From: Candidatus Tisiphia endosymbiont of Beris chalybata
Lineage (GTDB): Bacteria > Pseudomonadota > Alphaproteobacteria > Rickettsiales > Rickettsiaceae
Direction: 5' to 3'
DNA length: 64,000 bases
Assembly: GCF_964026555.1 (NCBI RefSeq)
Contig: NZ_OZ032159.1
Location: 434,001-498,000, forward strand
Shown here: piece after piece, positions 18,418 to 27,792 of the stretch
Layout of the letters: each line of letters opens with the position of its first letter
Position numbering within the stretch: position 1 is the first letter of the stretch
Made by a program: the position numbers and the translations under genes
The notes under the pieces: generated by a model
Told to the model about the DNA's origin: nothing
Databases searched by the model: none
The model's input: only the letters and a program-made list of their open reading frames with translations

Positions 18418-19299
18418 ATGGCTATATTAGTTGATAGAAATACTAGAGTAATTTGTCAGGGTTTTACTGGCTCACAAGGAACCTTTCACTCTGAACAGGC
18501 CATTAGCTATGGAACTAAAATGGTAGGAGGAGTAACGCCAGGAAAAGGAGGGCAAACTCATTTAGATCTACCAGTATATAATAGCGTACGTGAAGCAGTT
18601 GTAAAAACGCAAGCAAATGCTAGTGTTATTTACGTCCCCCCCCCCTTTGCTGCTGACTCAATTCTAGAAGCGATAGATGCAGAGATTGAGGTAGTAGTAT
18701 GCATTACTGAAGGAATACCAATTCTCGACATGGTAAAAGTTAAAAGAGCGCTGGTGGGGGCAAAAACTAGATTAATTGGCCCAAATTGCCCTGGTATTAT
18801 TACCCCGGGGGAATGCAAGATAGGAATAATGCCGGGCTATATCCATAAAAGAGGTACTATAGGTATTGTATCTAGATCGGGTACTTTAACTTATGAAGCA
18901 GTGGCCCAAACTACTGCAGTAGGGCTTGGACAATCTACTTGTATTGGTATTGGGGGAGATCCAGTTAATGGTACAGATTTTTGTGATGCTATAGAATTAT
19001 TTTTGCAAGATAATGAGACCCAAGCCATTATTATGATAGGTGAGATAGGAGGAGACGCAGAAGAAAAAGCTGCTGAATTAATTAAATCTGCAAAAATCAA
19101 AAAACCAGTAGTGAGTTTTATTGCTGGTATAACAGCACCGGAAGGTAAAAGAATGGGCCATGCCGGGGCTATTGTTTCTAAAGGGCAAGGCTCAGCGGAG
19201 CATAAGCTAGAAGCATTACAAAGCGCTGGGGTTACAATTACTAGGTCGCCAGCTAATATTGGCAAAACTATGCTAGAATTATTGCAGGATAAGTGTTAA
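18418..19299 (+). CDS. sucD: Succinyl-CoA synthetase alpha subunit
   Basis: A 293-residue CoA-binding subunit that carries the phosphorylated histidine, H248 in the motif MGHAGAIVS. The CoA site is seen in [13 protein letters not shown] and GGVTPGKGG near the N-terminus, and in [17 protein letters not shown]. It pairs with sucC upstream. Its stop codon directly touches the ATG of the next gene (TAAATG), so the downstream isomerase is probably translated from the same message. Confidence 0.97.
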   Translation: MAILVDRNTRVICQGFTGSQGTFHSEQAISYGTKMVGGVTPGKGGQTHLDLPVYNSVREAVVKTQANASVIYVPPPFAADSILEAIDAEIEVVVCITEGIPILDMVKVKRALVGAKTRLIGPNCPGIITPGECKIGIMPGYIHKRGTIGIVSRSGTLTYEAVAQTTAVGLGQSTCIGIGGDPVNGTDFCDAIELFLQDNETQAIIMIGEIGGDAEEKAAELIKSAKIKKPVVSFIAGITAPEGKRMGHAGAIVSKGQGSAEHKLEALQSAGVTITRSPANIGKTMLELLQDKC

Positions 19300-20364
19300 A
19301 TGCTTAATAAGCTATGTGAAAATCTTATTTTACAGCTTCAAAATAATAAGTATGATTTTTTAAAATTTGACTTAATTAAACAAGAGCAGATCAAGGAGAT
19401 GGCTGCCTCTATTGCTAATATATATGAAAGTATTATTATTATCGGTTTTGGCGCGTCATCTTTAAATATTAGAGCATTACTTAGTGCCTGCATTAGGCGC
19501 TCCAAACAAATAGTATATCTTGATAGCTTAGATCAAGTAGAACTTAATGACAAATTATCCTCTATCAATTTAAATAAGTCAGTATTTTTTTCTTTGAGTA
19601 AATCAGGTAATACTAACGAAACATATTTATTAACTAAATATGCTTTAGAAAGTTTACCAGTTTCTCCTCGCAATATGTATATTATTGCACCTTTTACTGA
19701 TAATTTACTTAATAATTTAGCTCAATCTTTTAAAACTCATTTTTTTGAACATGACAATATATGTAGCGGAAGGTTTGGAATAATTTCCAACGCTTCTTTA
19801 TTGCCCGTAGCTGTGGCAGGTCTTAATATAAGTAAAGTTGTTGCGGCAGCTACCAAAAAAATCTTAGAGATTATCTCAGATAGCACCGTTATTTACCAAA
19901 TAGCTGAATATTATTTGCAACAATATTCTTTAGGTAGAAGCATATTAGTAATGTTTAATTATAGTTACCAATTAGATGGTTTATGTAAATGGCAACAACA
20001 AATTATAGCTGAGACACTGGGCAAAAATGGCTTTGGGATTACACCTGTAATCGCAAGAGGCACCTTTGACCAACACAGTCAGTTGCAGCTTTATTTAGAA
20101 GGGCCAGATGACAAATTTTATAAAATCATTACTAATAATCAAGGAGACTCTGAGATTGCCACAAGCTTAGCTACTCATGCAAATAATATATATCATGCCT
20201 TAATCCAGGCAAAAAGACCAGCTACATTGATCAATTTTGAACCTAATGAAACAATAATAGTTGAACAAATCATTGATACTATGCTGTCTATTATTGTGAT
20301 AGCAGAGCACTTAAAGATTAACCCATTTAATCAACCGGCAGTTGATCAGTGTAAATATATATAA
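19300..20364 (+). CDS. pgi: Short glucose-6-phosphate isomerase-like protein
   Basis: A 354-residue SIS-fold sugar-phosphate isomerase, shorter than usual bacterial Pgi (about 450-550) mainly at the N-terminus. The sugar-binding loops read GFGASSLNIRALL and SKSGNTNET (about residue 100). Catalytic residues are conserved: E238 in AETLGK, H259 in DQHS and K352 in NPFNQPAVDQCK. It starts at the base after the sucD stop, so it is co-transcribed with sucCD. Well-studied Rickettsia lack glycolysis, so its substrate or pathway is uncertain. It may feed another hexose-phosphate pathway. Confidence 0.85.
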   Translation: MLNKLCENLILQLQNNKYDFLKFDLIKQEQIKEMAASIANIYESIIIIGFGASSLNIRALLSACIRRSKQIVYLDSLDQVELNDKLSSINLNKSVFFSLSKSGNTNETYLLTKYALESLPVSPRNMYIIAPFTDNLLNNLAQSFKTHFFEHDNICSGRFGIISNASLLPVAVAGLNISKVVAAATKKILEIISDSTVIYQIAEYYLQQYSLGRSILVMFNYSYQLDGLCKWQQQIIAETLGKNGFGITPVIARGTFDQHSQLQLYLEGPDDKFYKIITNNQGDSEIATSLATHANNIYHALIQAKRPATLINFEPNETIIVEQIIDTMLSIIVIAEHLKINPFNQPAVDQCKYI

Positions 20365-20423
20365 TAGACTTCTTTCGAAACCCGCTTCAGGTAGAGAATT
20401 TGAAGGAGACTCTTCGCCCATAG

Positions 20424-20770
20424 TACCGCTGGTCCATCGAACGGTTGTTTAAGCATCTCAAAAGCGGAGGCTTTGATATTGAAAAAAGTCACTTAGTAAA
20501 TTTGGATAGATTCAAAAAATTATTGGTGGTAACTGCTATTGCTTCAGCTTTAATAGTTAAGAATGGCTTAATACAAAATTCACTAAACCCAATCCGTATA
20601 AAACTCCAAAAAACCACTGAAAAACAATTATTTTCATTATTTACTTACGGGTTTGATCATATTAAAAATATCTTTTATCAATCTATCATTAATAGCTGTA
20701 ACTCAACTAATACGCACCTTATTAATACCTCCAAAAATAGAACTTCTTACTACTTACTCTGCCTCCCTAC
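20424..20770 (+). pseudogene. C-terminal fragment of an IS4-family transposase
   Basis: From 20424 the frame reads YRWSIERLFKHLKSGGFDIE, then KSHL and FKKLLVVTAIASALIV. This is the usual end of an IS4-group transposase including its YREK-like region. Everything upstream is gone. The last residues of the open frame (ESLDTTPILEVPSVYN) come from a half family B repeat. It is a different IS4 subgroup from the relic at 375. Confidence 0.75.
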
Positions 20771-20836
20771 AAAAATCGTAGGGTACTATGAGTCTTTAGA
20801 CACGACGCCAATTCTTGAAGTTCCTAGCGTATATAA

Positions 20837-23452
20837 TTAACCATTGTTTACTGCCTTATCTTTTTGCCGATTATCAAGAAACTGCTGCAGTTCCTGATCA
20901 TGAATTGTTTTAATGGGGTTAAATATAGTCCCTTTTGCATTTAGTTGGAGTTTTACAGGAATGTTTTTCTTATCTTCATCTTTAATCTTCTCTTCCTCAT
21001 TTATATAAAATGATAATATTGAATTTAAGGTAAGACCATAATTATATATATTGACCGCTAGAGAAGCGGCCCCGCTAATATATTTAGTATTAAACAGGAT
21101 ATCTTTCAGTATGGCTATTCCCTTGTTTAACTGCAAATTTCCATGTAACTTAGCTATCTCAGTTTGACCCTGAGAGCTTGCTATTGCTAGATCGTCTTTT
21201 AAAGAATCGGAAGTATAAGCTTTAGCATTCACTTTTTCTACTAGCGTATCTAGCGAGAGATTATCAATTTTTGCATTTTGTATTATAAACGCAGATTCGT
21301 TAGTAAGGTTATATAATAATCTTTCTAAAGTATCGCCATTAGTAGTAAACTGCCCATTAATACTGAGCCCTCCGTAATTATCTAAGAAACCTTTGGGTAG
21401 TAACATAGAGAGCTGCGCTAAATTAATAGAATTTAATGCATAAGCAAAACTTAGAGTATATGGATCCAATAAAATACTTCCGGCAGCTTTTAATTTCCCC
21501 CCTAACATTTCTGCTTCCAGGTTACTAATATTAAATAAGGTATTATTATTGGCTAATTCTAGTTTAAGGTTTTGTAATATCAATTTACCTTGAGTAAGCT
21601 TAGATAAAGCAGCTTGCAATTTTAATTCCAATTTATTGAAATCGAACTCATTTAATAACTTATTCCTTAAGGTTAACAAAGTGCTAGGAGTTACAGGGTC
21701 TATCACGAATGCGCCATCTCTTATCTTAATATCTAATTGTGGCTTAATCTTACCTGCTAATAATTTAGCACTAAGATTAAGATAAACATCATCTTTTCTT
21801 AAATCAAAGTTAGTAATTTCAATATTTCCAGGAGCAACCGCTGCCACTAGGTCTACTTTTCCAAAATGTCTATCCCCTATAATCATATCATTAATAGTCA
21901 CATCAAAGTGACCAAAATATTGTATAGTTCTAATAGGTATATATTTAGTAAAATACGTCTCAGACTGCATTTCTGTTGTTAAACTTTTAATAAAATTTAT
22001 CATAGGAGAAATTATTGGAAACCCAGGTCGCGTCAAATCAAGAGAGGACATCTCTAGATTTGCCATAATATGCGGCATAGAGCCAATAAAACTAGTAGTA
22101 ATATCCCCGGTAACTGTTGTGTTACCAGTTTTTATTAAAAGATTTTGCAAATATACATCTATTAAAGTTAATTTGAGATTTGATTGTAAGGTAAAAGGAG
22201 CGGGTTGAGTACTATCTATTTGTTTATATCCGATAGCGTCTAATATTTTACTAAGGCTTTTATGTTGCAGGTAAATCCTTCCTTCAAATATACTCCTTAC
22301 AGAATTTTGGGTCACATTACCGGTAAGTTGAAAATTTCCTCCCGACTGAATTTGCGCAGAAAAATCTTTAACAGCCAAGCGACGATTTTCTAATCCTAAT
22401 AATAATTGAGTATTATTTAATATTTCGCCCCCCCCTAATATTATTTGATCTGCTGAAATAGAGGCTTCTAATATTTTATCATCAAAAATAAATCTTAGAC
22501 CGTAGGAGGAATCGCTAAACTTATTAATAGTATCTGAAGGGCCGATAAGAGCAGGGATATTTATTTTAGAAAAAGCTAAGTTTATGGTACTACTTACGTC
22601 ATTCATTTTACTTAAATAAATGAAACCCTTGCCAAAGGATGAATTAGAATCTACGATTAAATTTTCGAACTTTAATAATTGTTCAGCCGGTAAGATATCA
22701 AAAGCTATCTTGACCATTTCATGTTGTTTAAATTTCCTAAAGAATGCTTTTAAATCTGGCATAAAATTGCTAAGAACACTAGCTAGATCTTGCACTATAT
22801 ATTCACCCTTCCCACTAATTAACTTCGCGTCATTATATGTTTCTACTAGATGAAAATTATATTCGTCATTATAAAGAGTTAAATCAAAGTTTGCTTGTTG
22901 GCCTTTTTGTTCTACAATGGCAGAAAAATGTAATATATTATCCACTATCCCTTTAAAGCCAAAGCTATTAGCTAAGTGATCTGTTGGAGTAAAATAACAA
23001 TTACTTAAAATCGCCATAGGTTCACTCTTTTTATTTAGGATGTTTAGATTTATAATGTGAACATTAATTTTACTAAGTTCCTGCGTTAGTAGTGAACTAA
23101 TCATTTTATCATGATTTACAATTTCTATCTCTTTAGGATCCAAATATATTTTGGCATTATATATTTTGACTGCTTTAATCTTAGGTGTTAATTTCAGTAA
23201 CGAATATAAATCAAAATACATCTTAACATTTTCTAATTCCAGCCGCCCTTCTTCTTTTATATAATTAATCAGCAAGAACGGAATAGGAAATTTATTGATT
23301 TTAACTGTTCTGATAGATGAAGTTGCTACTCCTAACTCGTGCGCTAGGGTCGGTAACATTAGATCAGTATTAATAGAATTGTTAATTGTTACCATAATAC
23401 ATGTTAACAATGACATAATTGCAACAACAATTATGAGTATTTTCCTTACCAT
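20837..23452 (-). CDS. AsmA-like protein (envelope-spanning, possible lipid transport or OM assembly)
   Basis: 871 residues with one N-terminal transmembrane helix (residues about 4-27) and a long periplasmic region rich in alternating beta strands, as in AsmA, YhdP and TamB proteins. The C-terminal third has the AsmA-type pattern (GGLSINGQFTTNGD, then ESAFIIQNAKIDNLSLDTLV and a final LQLNAKGTIFNPIKT). AsmA-like proteins are linked to phospholipid traffic to the outer membrane. A family F palindrome lies 23 bp upstream of its start and a half family B element abuts its stop. I am fairly sure of the superfamily but not of the subfamily. Confidence 0.75.
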   Translation of the reverse strand: MVRKILIIVVAIMSLLTCIMVTINNSINTDLMLPTLAHELGVATSSIRTVKINKFPIPFLLINYIKEEGRLELENVKMYFDLYSLLKLTPKIKAVKIYNAKIYLDPKEIEIVNHDKMISSLLTQELSKINVHIINLNILNKKSEPMAILSNCYFTPTDHLANSFGFKGIVDNILHFSAIVEQKGQQANFDLTLYNDEYNFHLVETYNDAKLISGKGEYIVQDLASVLSNFMPDLKAFFRKFKQHEMVKIAFDILPAEQLLKFENLIVDSNSSFGKGFIYLSKMNDVSSTINLAFSKINIPALIGPSDTINKFSDSSYGLRFIFDDKILEASISADQIILGGGEILNNTQLLLGLENRRLAVKDFSAQIQSGGNFQLTGNVTQNSVRSIFEGRIYLQHKSLSKILDAIGYKQIDSTQPAPFTLQSNLKLTLIDVYLQNLLIKTGNTTVTGDITTSFIGSMPHIMANLEMSSLDLTRPGFPIISPMINFIKSLTTEMQSETYFTKYIPIRTIQYFGHFDVTINDMIIGDRHFGKVDLVAAVAPGNIEITNFDLRKDDVYLNLSAKLLAGKIKPQLDIKIRDGAFVIDPVTPSTLLTLRNKLLNEFDFNKLELKLQAALSKLTQGKLILQNLKLELANNNTLFNISNLEAEMLGGKLKAAGSILLDPYTLSFAYALNSINLAQLSMLLPKGFLDNYGGLSINGQFTTNGDTLERLLYNLTNESAFIIQNAKIDNLSLDTLVEKVNAKAYTSDSLKDDLAIASSQGQTEIAKLHGNLQLNKGIAILKDILFNTKYISGAASLAVNIYNYGLTLNSILSFYINEEEKIKDEDKKNIPVKLQLNAKGTIFNPIKTIHDQELQQFLDNRQKDKAVNNG

Positions 23453-23474
23453 AAAACCAAATTTTTTTAAGAGG

Positions 23475-23602
23475 TATACTATTCGTCTTTCAAAAATTGT
23501 TTTTTTATTTTATCATGGACTCACGTGCTCACGTACTGGCATGTACGCAGCAAACGCTCGCCATTTAAAATAAAATCCAATTCTTGAAGTACGAGCAGTA
23601 TA
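23475..23602. repeat. Palindromic element family F upstream of the asmA-like gene
   Basis: 128 bp with ends TATACTATTCGTC and GACGAGCAGTATA-like; almost the same sequence as 16374-16501. It sits within 25 bp of the start of the gene on the minus strand, so it may carry or disturb its promoter. Confidence 0.92.
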
Positions 23603-24388
23603 TCGTATTGCTATATATTATCCACGTCGCAAGAATGGGAATTTATTTTAAGACATAATGTACAAAATAATTATGATCCTATTTACGCCTTAGAGCACTT
23701 CAGGTAAAATGAACTAATAATGAAGCAACTTGCTCAAAGCATTTTAACTTTTTATTATATTTAACAACTATCTGCAATCAAGCACTAAACCTGATTGTGA
23801 AATATAATCTTTTTTCAAAATAGTTAAAATGCATACATAGCACTGCTCCAAATATGCTTGTTGCATTAGACTTGCTGCAACCTAGACGGTAATTTTGTCG
23901 TTGATATATGTAAGCTCTAATAACCGTCTTTGTTTCTTCTAACATCTAAAAAGGGCTAGTTGGGCTTACGCTGCAAGCCTAACGATAATTTATGAGTAAA
24001 AATTTTAGAAATTCTTTATTTGATAGTTGATTTTTATAAATTTCTGCTGTAACTTATAGTTACAATAATATTTATAAAATTAAACTTATTGTATAAATAT
24101 CTCTATAAATAAACTAATAATTTCAAATTTTTATAAGATTATTTAAGACTAAAATGTCACTCCCAGTATAAAAATTTTCTATTTATTAATAATAATTAAC
24201 TTAATTTTTATCACTGTAGGTGATATAAGAAGGAAAGGTTTCCAATTATAAACAATAATTAACATGATCGAGAACTTGATACTGTTCGTACTTCAAGAAA
24301 AGTAATAGTTAAAAAATATTGGTTTCTGTCTATTACTTAAGGTTATTTGTGTTAATTGATTATATAATTTAAAAAAATGTAGATAGAT
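23603..24388. other. Gene-free AT-rich stretch with decayed repeat
   Basis: No convincing gene. At about 23873-23983 there is a degraded A'-like palindrome (ATTAGACTTGCTGCAACC, then GGTAATTTTGTCGTTGA, ending GCTGCAAGCC). A short open tail ending EHFR at about 23703 may be the last residues of a lost gene. The rest is low-complexity AT sequence. Confidence 0.5.
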
Positions 24389-25720
24389 ATGAACAAATTC
24401 ATCCAACCAGATGGCAAAGTCATTCTTGCCCAAACTCGTTTAACTAGACAACAAACTGAAGCCGTAGGGTTACTCTCAATAGGTACATTTTTGGAATATT
24501 TTGATTTGATGCTTTATGTGCATATGGCTGTATTATTAAATGATTTATTCTTTCCAGAGTATGATCCCTTCACTAAAAAATTACTCTCGGCCCTAACCTT
24601 CTGCTCTACTTACGTATTAAGGCCTTTTGGCGCATTATTATTTGGCTATATAGGGGACTATATAGGAAGAAAAGCGGTAGTAATAGTTACTACATTTTTA
24701 ATGGGGGTCTGTTGTATAACTATTGCTACTATCCCTACCTATGCTGAAATAGGCATTACAGCCTCTTGGGTGCTTATAGCATGTAGGATGATACAGGGGA
24801 TGGCTGCAACTGCGGAAGTTCGGGGGGCAGAAATTTATTTAACTGAAAGCTCAAAACCGCCCATTCAATATTCCTTAGTTTCTTTAATCACGGTATTTTC
24901 TGCAGTAGGAACAACGGCGGCCCTGGGCGTGGCATCAATTTTTACTAGTATGGGTAATCAAAATCAATCAAGTTGGCGCTTAGCGTTTTGGGTAGGAGCC
25001 GGCATTGCATTAGTTGGCTCTGTTGCGCGTACTAGCTTAAAAGAAGCAGCTGAATTTACTAATAAAAAGAAACGGTTACAAGAAAGACTCACTGAAAACA
25101 AAGTTGAATTTACTGAAATAAATAAAGACATTCTGGATCAAGATGTACCTGTTTTAACTTCTATAGCGTATTTGTGTATTCAATGCGCTAGACCTCCGTG
25201 TTTTTATTTTGTTTATATATATTGTGGCGATATTCTAAAACATGATTGTGGATTTTCACCCAACCAGGTTATTACGCAAAATTTTTGGGTATCTATAGTA
25301 GATTTTCTAGGAATATTGGGCCTGACATATCTTGCTTATATAATGCATCCCCTAAAAATACTAAAATGGAAATTATATTTATTCTTAATAACAATTATTT
25401 TATTTTCTATAGTGGTGTCATATACTCTTAATCCAAATTATATTTTTGTTTTTCAATGTTTAGCAGCTTTATTTGTATTTGATCACGTACCTGCTTCTCC
25501 AATATTTTATAAATATTTTCCTATTTTCAAAAGATTTACATATACTAGTATTCTAAGCGCGGTAGCTAAATTATGCACCTATGGGATAGTTTCTATCGGC
25601 CTAGCCTATACTACTGAGCATTTAGGGCCTGGAAAGGGATTATTGATAATAATTATACCAGTGGCTATAGGATTTTTTATGGGAGTAACTTATTTCGAAA
25701 AAATGGAAAAGAAGTACTAA
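24389..25720 (+). CDS. MFS transporter, ProP-like (proline/betaine:H+ symporter family)
   Basis: A 443-residue inner-membrane transporter with about 12 helices. The MHS-family signatures are FLEYFDLMLYVHMAVLL in helix 1 and RPFGALLFGYIGDYIGRKA in the loop after helix 2, with RMIQGMAATAEVRGAEIYL in helix 4. Rickettsiales carry many ProP paralogues that take up host solutes, so the substrate cannot be told. Its last 44 bases overlap, tail to tail, the end of the SpoT-like gene on the other strand. Confidence 0.85.
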   Translation: MNKFIQPDGKVILAQTRLTRQQTEAVGLLSIGTFLEYFDLMLYVHMAVLLNDLFFPEYDPFTKKLLSALTFCSTYVLRPFGALLFGYIGDYIGRKAVVIVTTFLMGVCCITIATIPTYAEIGITASWVLIACRMIQGMAATAEVRGAEIYLTESSKPPIQYSLVSLITVFSAVGTTAALGVASIFTSMGNQNQSSWRLAFWVGAGIALVGSVARTSLKEAAEFTNKKKRLQERLTENKVEFTEINKDILDQDVPVLTSIAYLCIQCARPPCFYFVYIYCGDILKHDCGFSPNQVITQNFWVSIVDFLGILGLTYLAYIMHPLKILKWKLYLFLITIILFSIVVSYTLNPNYIFVFQCLAALFVFDHVPASPIFYKYFPIFKRFTYTSILSAVAKLCTYGIVSIGLAYTTEHLGPGKGLLIIIIPVAIGFFMGVTYFEKMEKKY

Positions 25721-26372
25721 CAGATTTTTCCAAAAAGAAATCTGTATTAGTTACTACCCCTAACTTTATATTTTGAATATAGCATTTTTCATATAAAGTA
25801 TCGCAAAGCCAGGGAAGCTCTATCACATCACATAAAACTAAGAAATACTTTAGAGTCTCTTCTATAGTTTTCTTAGCTTTTTCTGGAGATTTTGCTTCAA
25901 TAGTTTGAATGTTATGAAGACGATCAAATAATTTAATTAGTAATAAATCGTATTTCTTGTGTTGAAATAATAAATGTAATATTTCTGCAGCACTAATCTT
26001 GCGGTCTTTTTTTACTCTAGTCAGCTCCTCTACCTGGGCTGCGACTACCCCGCCAAAAATCATTTCTATCATCCCTTCTGTCATTCTAGTGTCTTCAATA
26101 GTATCATGAAGTATGCTAGTAACAATAATATCGGTCTTAAAAATATGGTCTGACACCATATAGGCTACTTCTAGGGGGTGAGAATAAAACGGTTCCCCAG
26201 ACTGCCTTTTTTGTAACCCGTGATATTTTTTAGCATAAAAAATAGCTTTTTTAATTTCTTCAATATCAATAGGGCTGTTTACTTCCTTATTTAACTGCGT
26301 AAGCTTACTCAATAGCCTATCAGCATATTCACATAACTCCAGTTTTAAATGCCAAGTCTTAATATCTTCCAT
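25677..26372 (-). CDS. SpoT-like (p)ppGpp hydrolase, HD domain only
   Basis: 231 residues covering only the HD hydrolase domain of RelA/SpoT. The metal ligands are present: H65 in YSHPLEVA, H89 and D90 in HDTIED, and D150 in LFDRLHN. There is no synthetase, TGS or ACT domain. Rickettsiales often keep such split spoT genes; this one should degrade (p)ppGpp, or act as a small alarmone hydrolase. It overlaps the transporter gene tail to tail by 44 bases. Confidence 0.85.
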   Translation of the reverse strand: MEDIKTWHLKLELCEYADRLLSKLTQLNKEVNSPIDIEEIKKAIFYAKKYHGLQKRQSGEPFYSHPLEVAYMVSDHIFKTDIIVTSILHDTIEDTRMTEGMIEMIFGGVVAAQVEELTRVKKDRKISAAEILHLLFQHKKYDLLLIKLFDRLHNIQTIEAKSPEKAKKTIEETLKYFLVLCDVIELPWLCDTLYEKCYIQNIKLGVVTNTDFFLEKSVSTSFPFFRNKLLP

Positions 26373-26504
26373 AATTACAAAAATTTAATAAATTTTATAT
26401 TAGTCCTCTTTCACCCCTCGTATCAAGCGAACAGGTTTCTTGCATAATTCGCATCGAGTTTCAAAAAAGGACTTTGTAAGGAGTAGACGCACAGAAGTAA
26501 TATA

Positions 26505-26690
26505 TACTACTAACTTTGCCGGATTGTTTTTTTTATTTTATCGTAAACTCATGAGCTCACCTCCTTACATATACGCTGCCTGCTCGCCATTCAAAATAAA
26601 ATCCACTTGAAGTACGCGCAGTGACATGAGCACGCGAATCCTAAAAAAATAAACAAAACAATTCAGATGCGCAAACAATATACTTTTAAA
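26505..26690. repeat. Decayed, composite family F palindrome
   Basis: ATATACTACTAACTTTGCCGG, TTTTATTTTATCGTAAACTCA and GCTCGCCATTCAAAATAAAAT follow the family F order. A second partial right end (CATGAGCACGCGAATCC, then AACAAAACAATTC) follows. It looks like one F copy inserted in or recombined with another. The rest of 26400-27156 holds only the short ORF listed separately. Confidence 0.6.
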
Positions 26691-26880
26691 TGTATATACT
26701 TTTCCTTATATAGTCTTGAGATCATTATAACATAAATATCAATTATTATCCTCTTACTAACCGCTTAAAAGCTATAACAAAAATTCGCCATTATGGCCCA
26801 TAAATATTTTGTTATAGAACATAGGTGTAATATAAAAGCAAACTTTTGTAGCCCAATATAACTAACGAGAAACTTACAAA

Positions 26881-27000
26881 ATGTTCCTTACATTTCAAGG
26901 TAAAAGCTCTCTAGCCCGCATCTCTAATACAGCTGAAAGTTGGTTTATGACAAAGCTAATAACAGCTTACATGCGACGCGACTTACTATTATATCGCTAA
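26881..27000 (+). CDS. Possible 39-residue basic small protein
   Basis: ATG at 26881 to TAA at 27000 encodes a peptide starting MFLTFQGKSSLARIS and ending YMRRDLLLYR. It is basic and helical-looking, with no clear ribosome site in front. It is followed by a small hairpin AACCT-AGGTT. It could be a real small gene or chance. Confidence 0.3.
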   Translation: MFLTFQGKSSLARISNTAESWFMTKLITAYMRRDLLLYR

Positions 27001-27156
27001 AAACCTGACCATTTTAGGTTAATGCTCTTTGTATTCTTCTACTTACAGACCCGTTATTTAGGGAAATTTTTTCATTCCTTGAGTAATTTTCTGTCTCAAA
27101 TAGATAAATATGTGGTACTATGGTTACTAATTTACCACAGGAGTATAGAATAATAA

Positions 27157-27678
27157 ATGTTTGCCCAAGAGAAGCTAATTGTTATGGGAGTAATATTATC
27201 AGCGCAAGGGCTTAAGGGAAATATAATAGTAAAATCTTTTACCTATCCCGCACTTAATATTATGAATATGCGTTTAGTTAATCAACAGAGACAAACAATT
27301 ATTTTAAAGCTAATTAAGCAAAATTCCAAAAGCAATTTAATTTGCAAATTTAATGAAATTAATAATAGAACGGATGCCGAAAAATTAAAAGGGCTTAAAA
27401 TTTTTAGCTGCAGATCGGATTTACCCTTATTAGAACCTAATGAATTTTATATTGAAGATTTACGAGGCTTAACAGTAGTAGATCATACACTACTACCGCT
27501 GGGCAAAGTGGTAAATACTTTGAATTTTGGAGCAGGAGACATAATTGAAATAGAATTTCTCAATAATAAAATAGAATGCTTTCCATTTACTAAAGTATTT
27601 TTTCCAACAATAACCAGCCAATATATTAGCCTCAATTTATCGCCCCTTCTTCAGATATCAGATACGCACAAAAAATAG
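27157..27678 (+). CDS. rimM: 16S rRNA processing protein RimM
   Basis: 173 residues. RimM binds ribosomal protein uS19 and helps mature the head of the 30S subunit. The N-terminal beta-barrel starts VMGVILSAQGLKGNIIVKSF, and the PRC-barrel half has EFYIEDLRGLTV and the end block ECFPFTKVFFP. In many bacteria it lies with rpsP, trmD and rplS; here it stands alone, as often happens in reduced Rickettsiales genomes. Confidence 0.93.
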   Translation: MFAQEKLIVMGVILSAQGLKGNIIVKSFTYPALNIMNMRLVNQQRQTIILKLIKQNSKSNLICKFNEINNRTDAEKLKGLKIFSCRSDLPLLEPNEFYIEDLRGLTVVDHTLLPLGKVVNTLNFGAGDIIEIEFLNNKIECFPFTKVFFPTITSQYISLNLSPLLQISDTHKK

Positions 27679-27792
27679 GCCTAATAAAAGCCTCCTTAGA
27701 TTTTGCCCAATCTATACCCTTCGTCTTTCAAGAGTTGTGTTGTCATTAGACTTCTGTCGAAACTCGCATCGCACAGGTAACTTAAAAAAAAT

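Noticed and set aside
18891..19265. 124-residue ORF opposite sucD
   Set aside because: Mirror frame of a conserved gene; no independent signals.
27679..27792. Rho-independent terminator after rimM
   Set aside because: AGGCCTAATAAAAGCCT gives only a weak stem with no T run.
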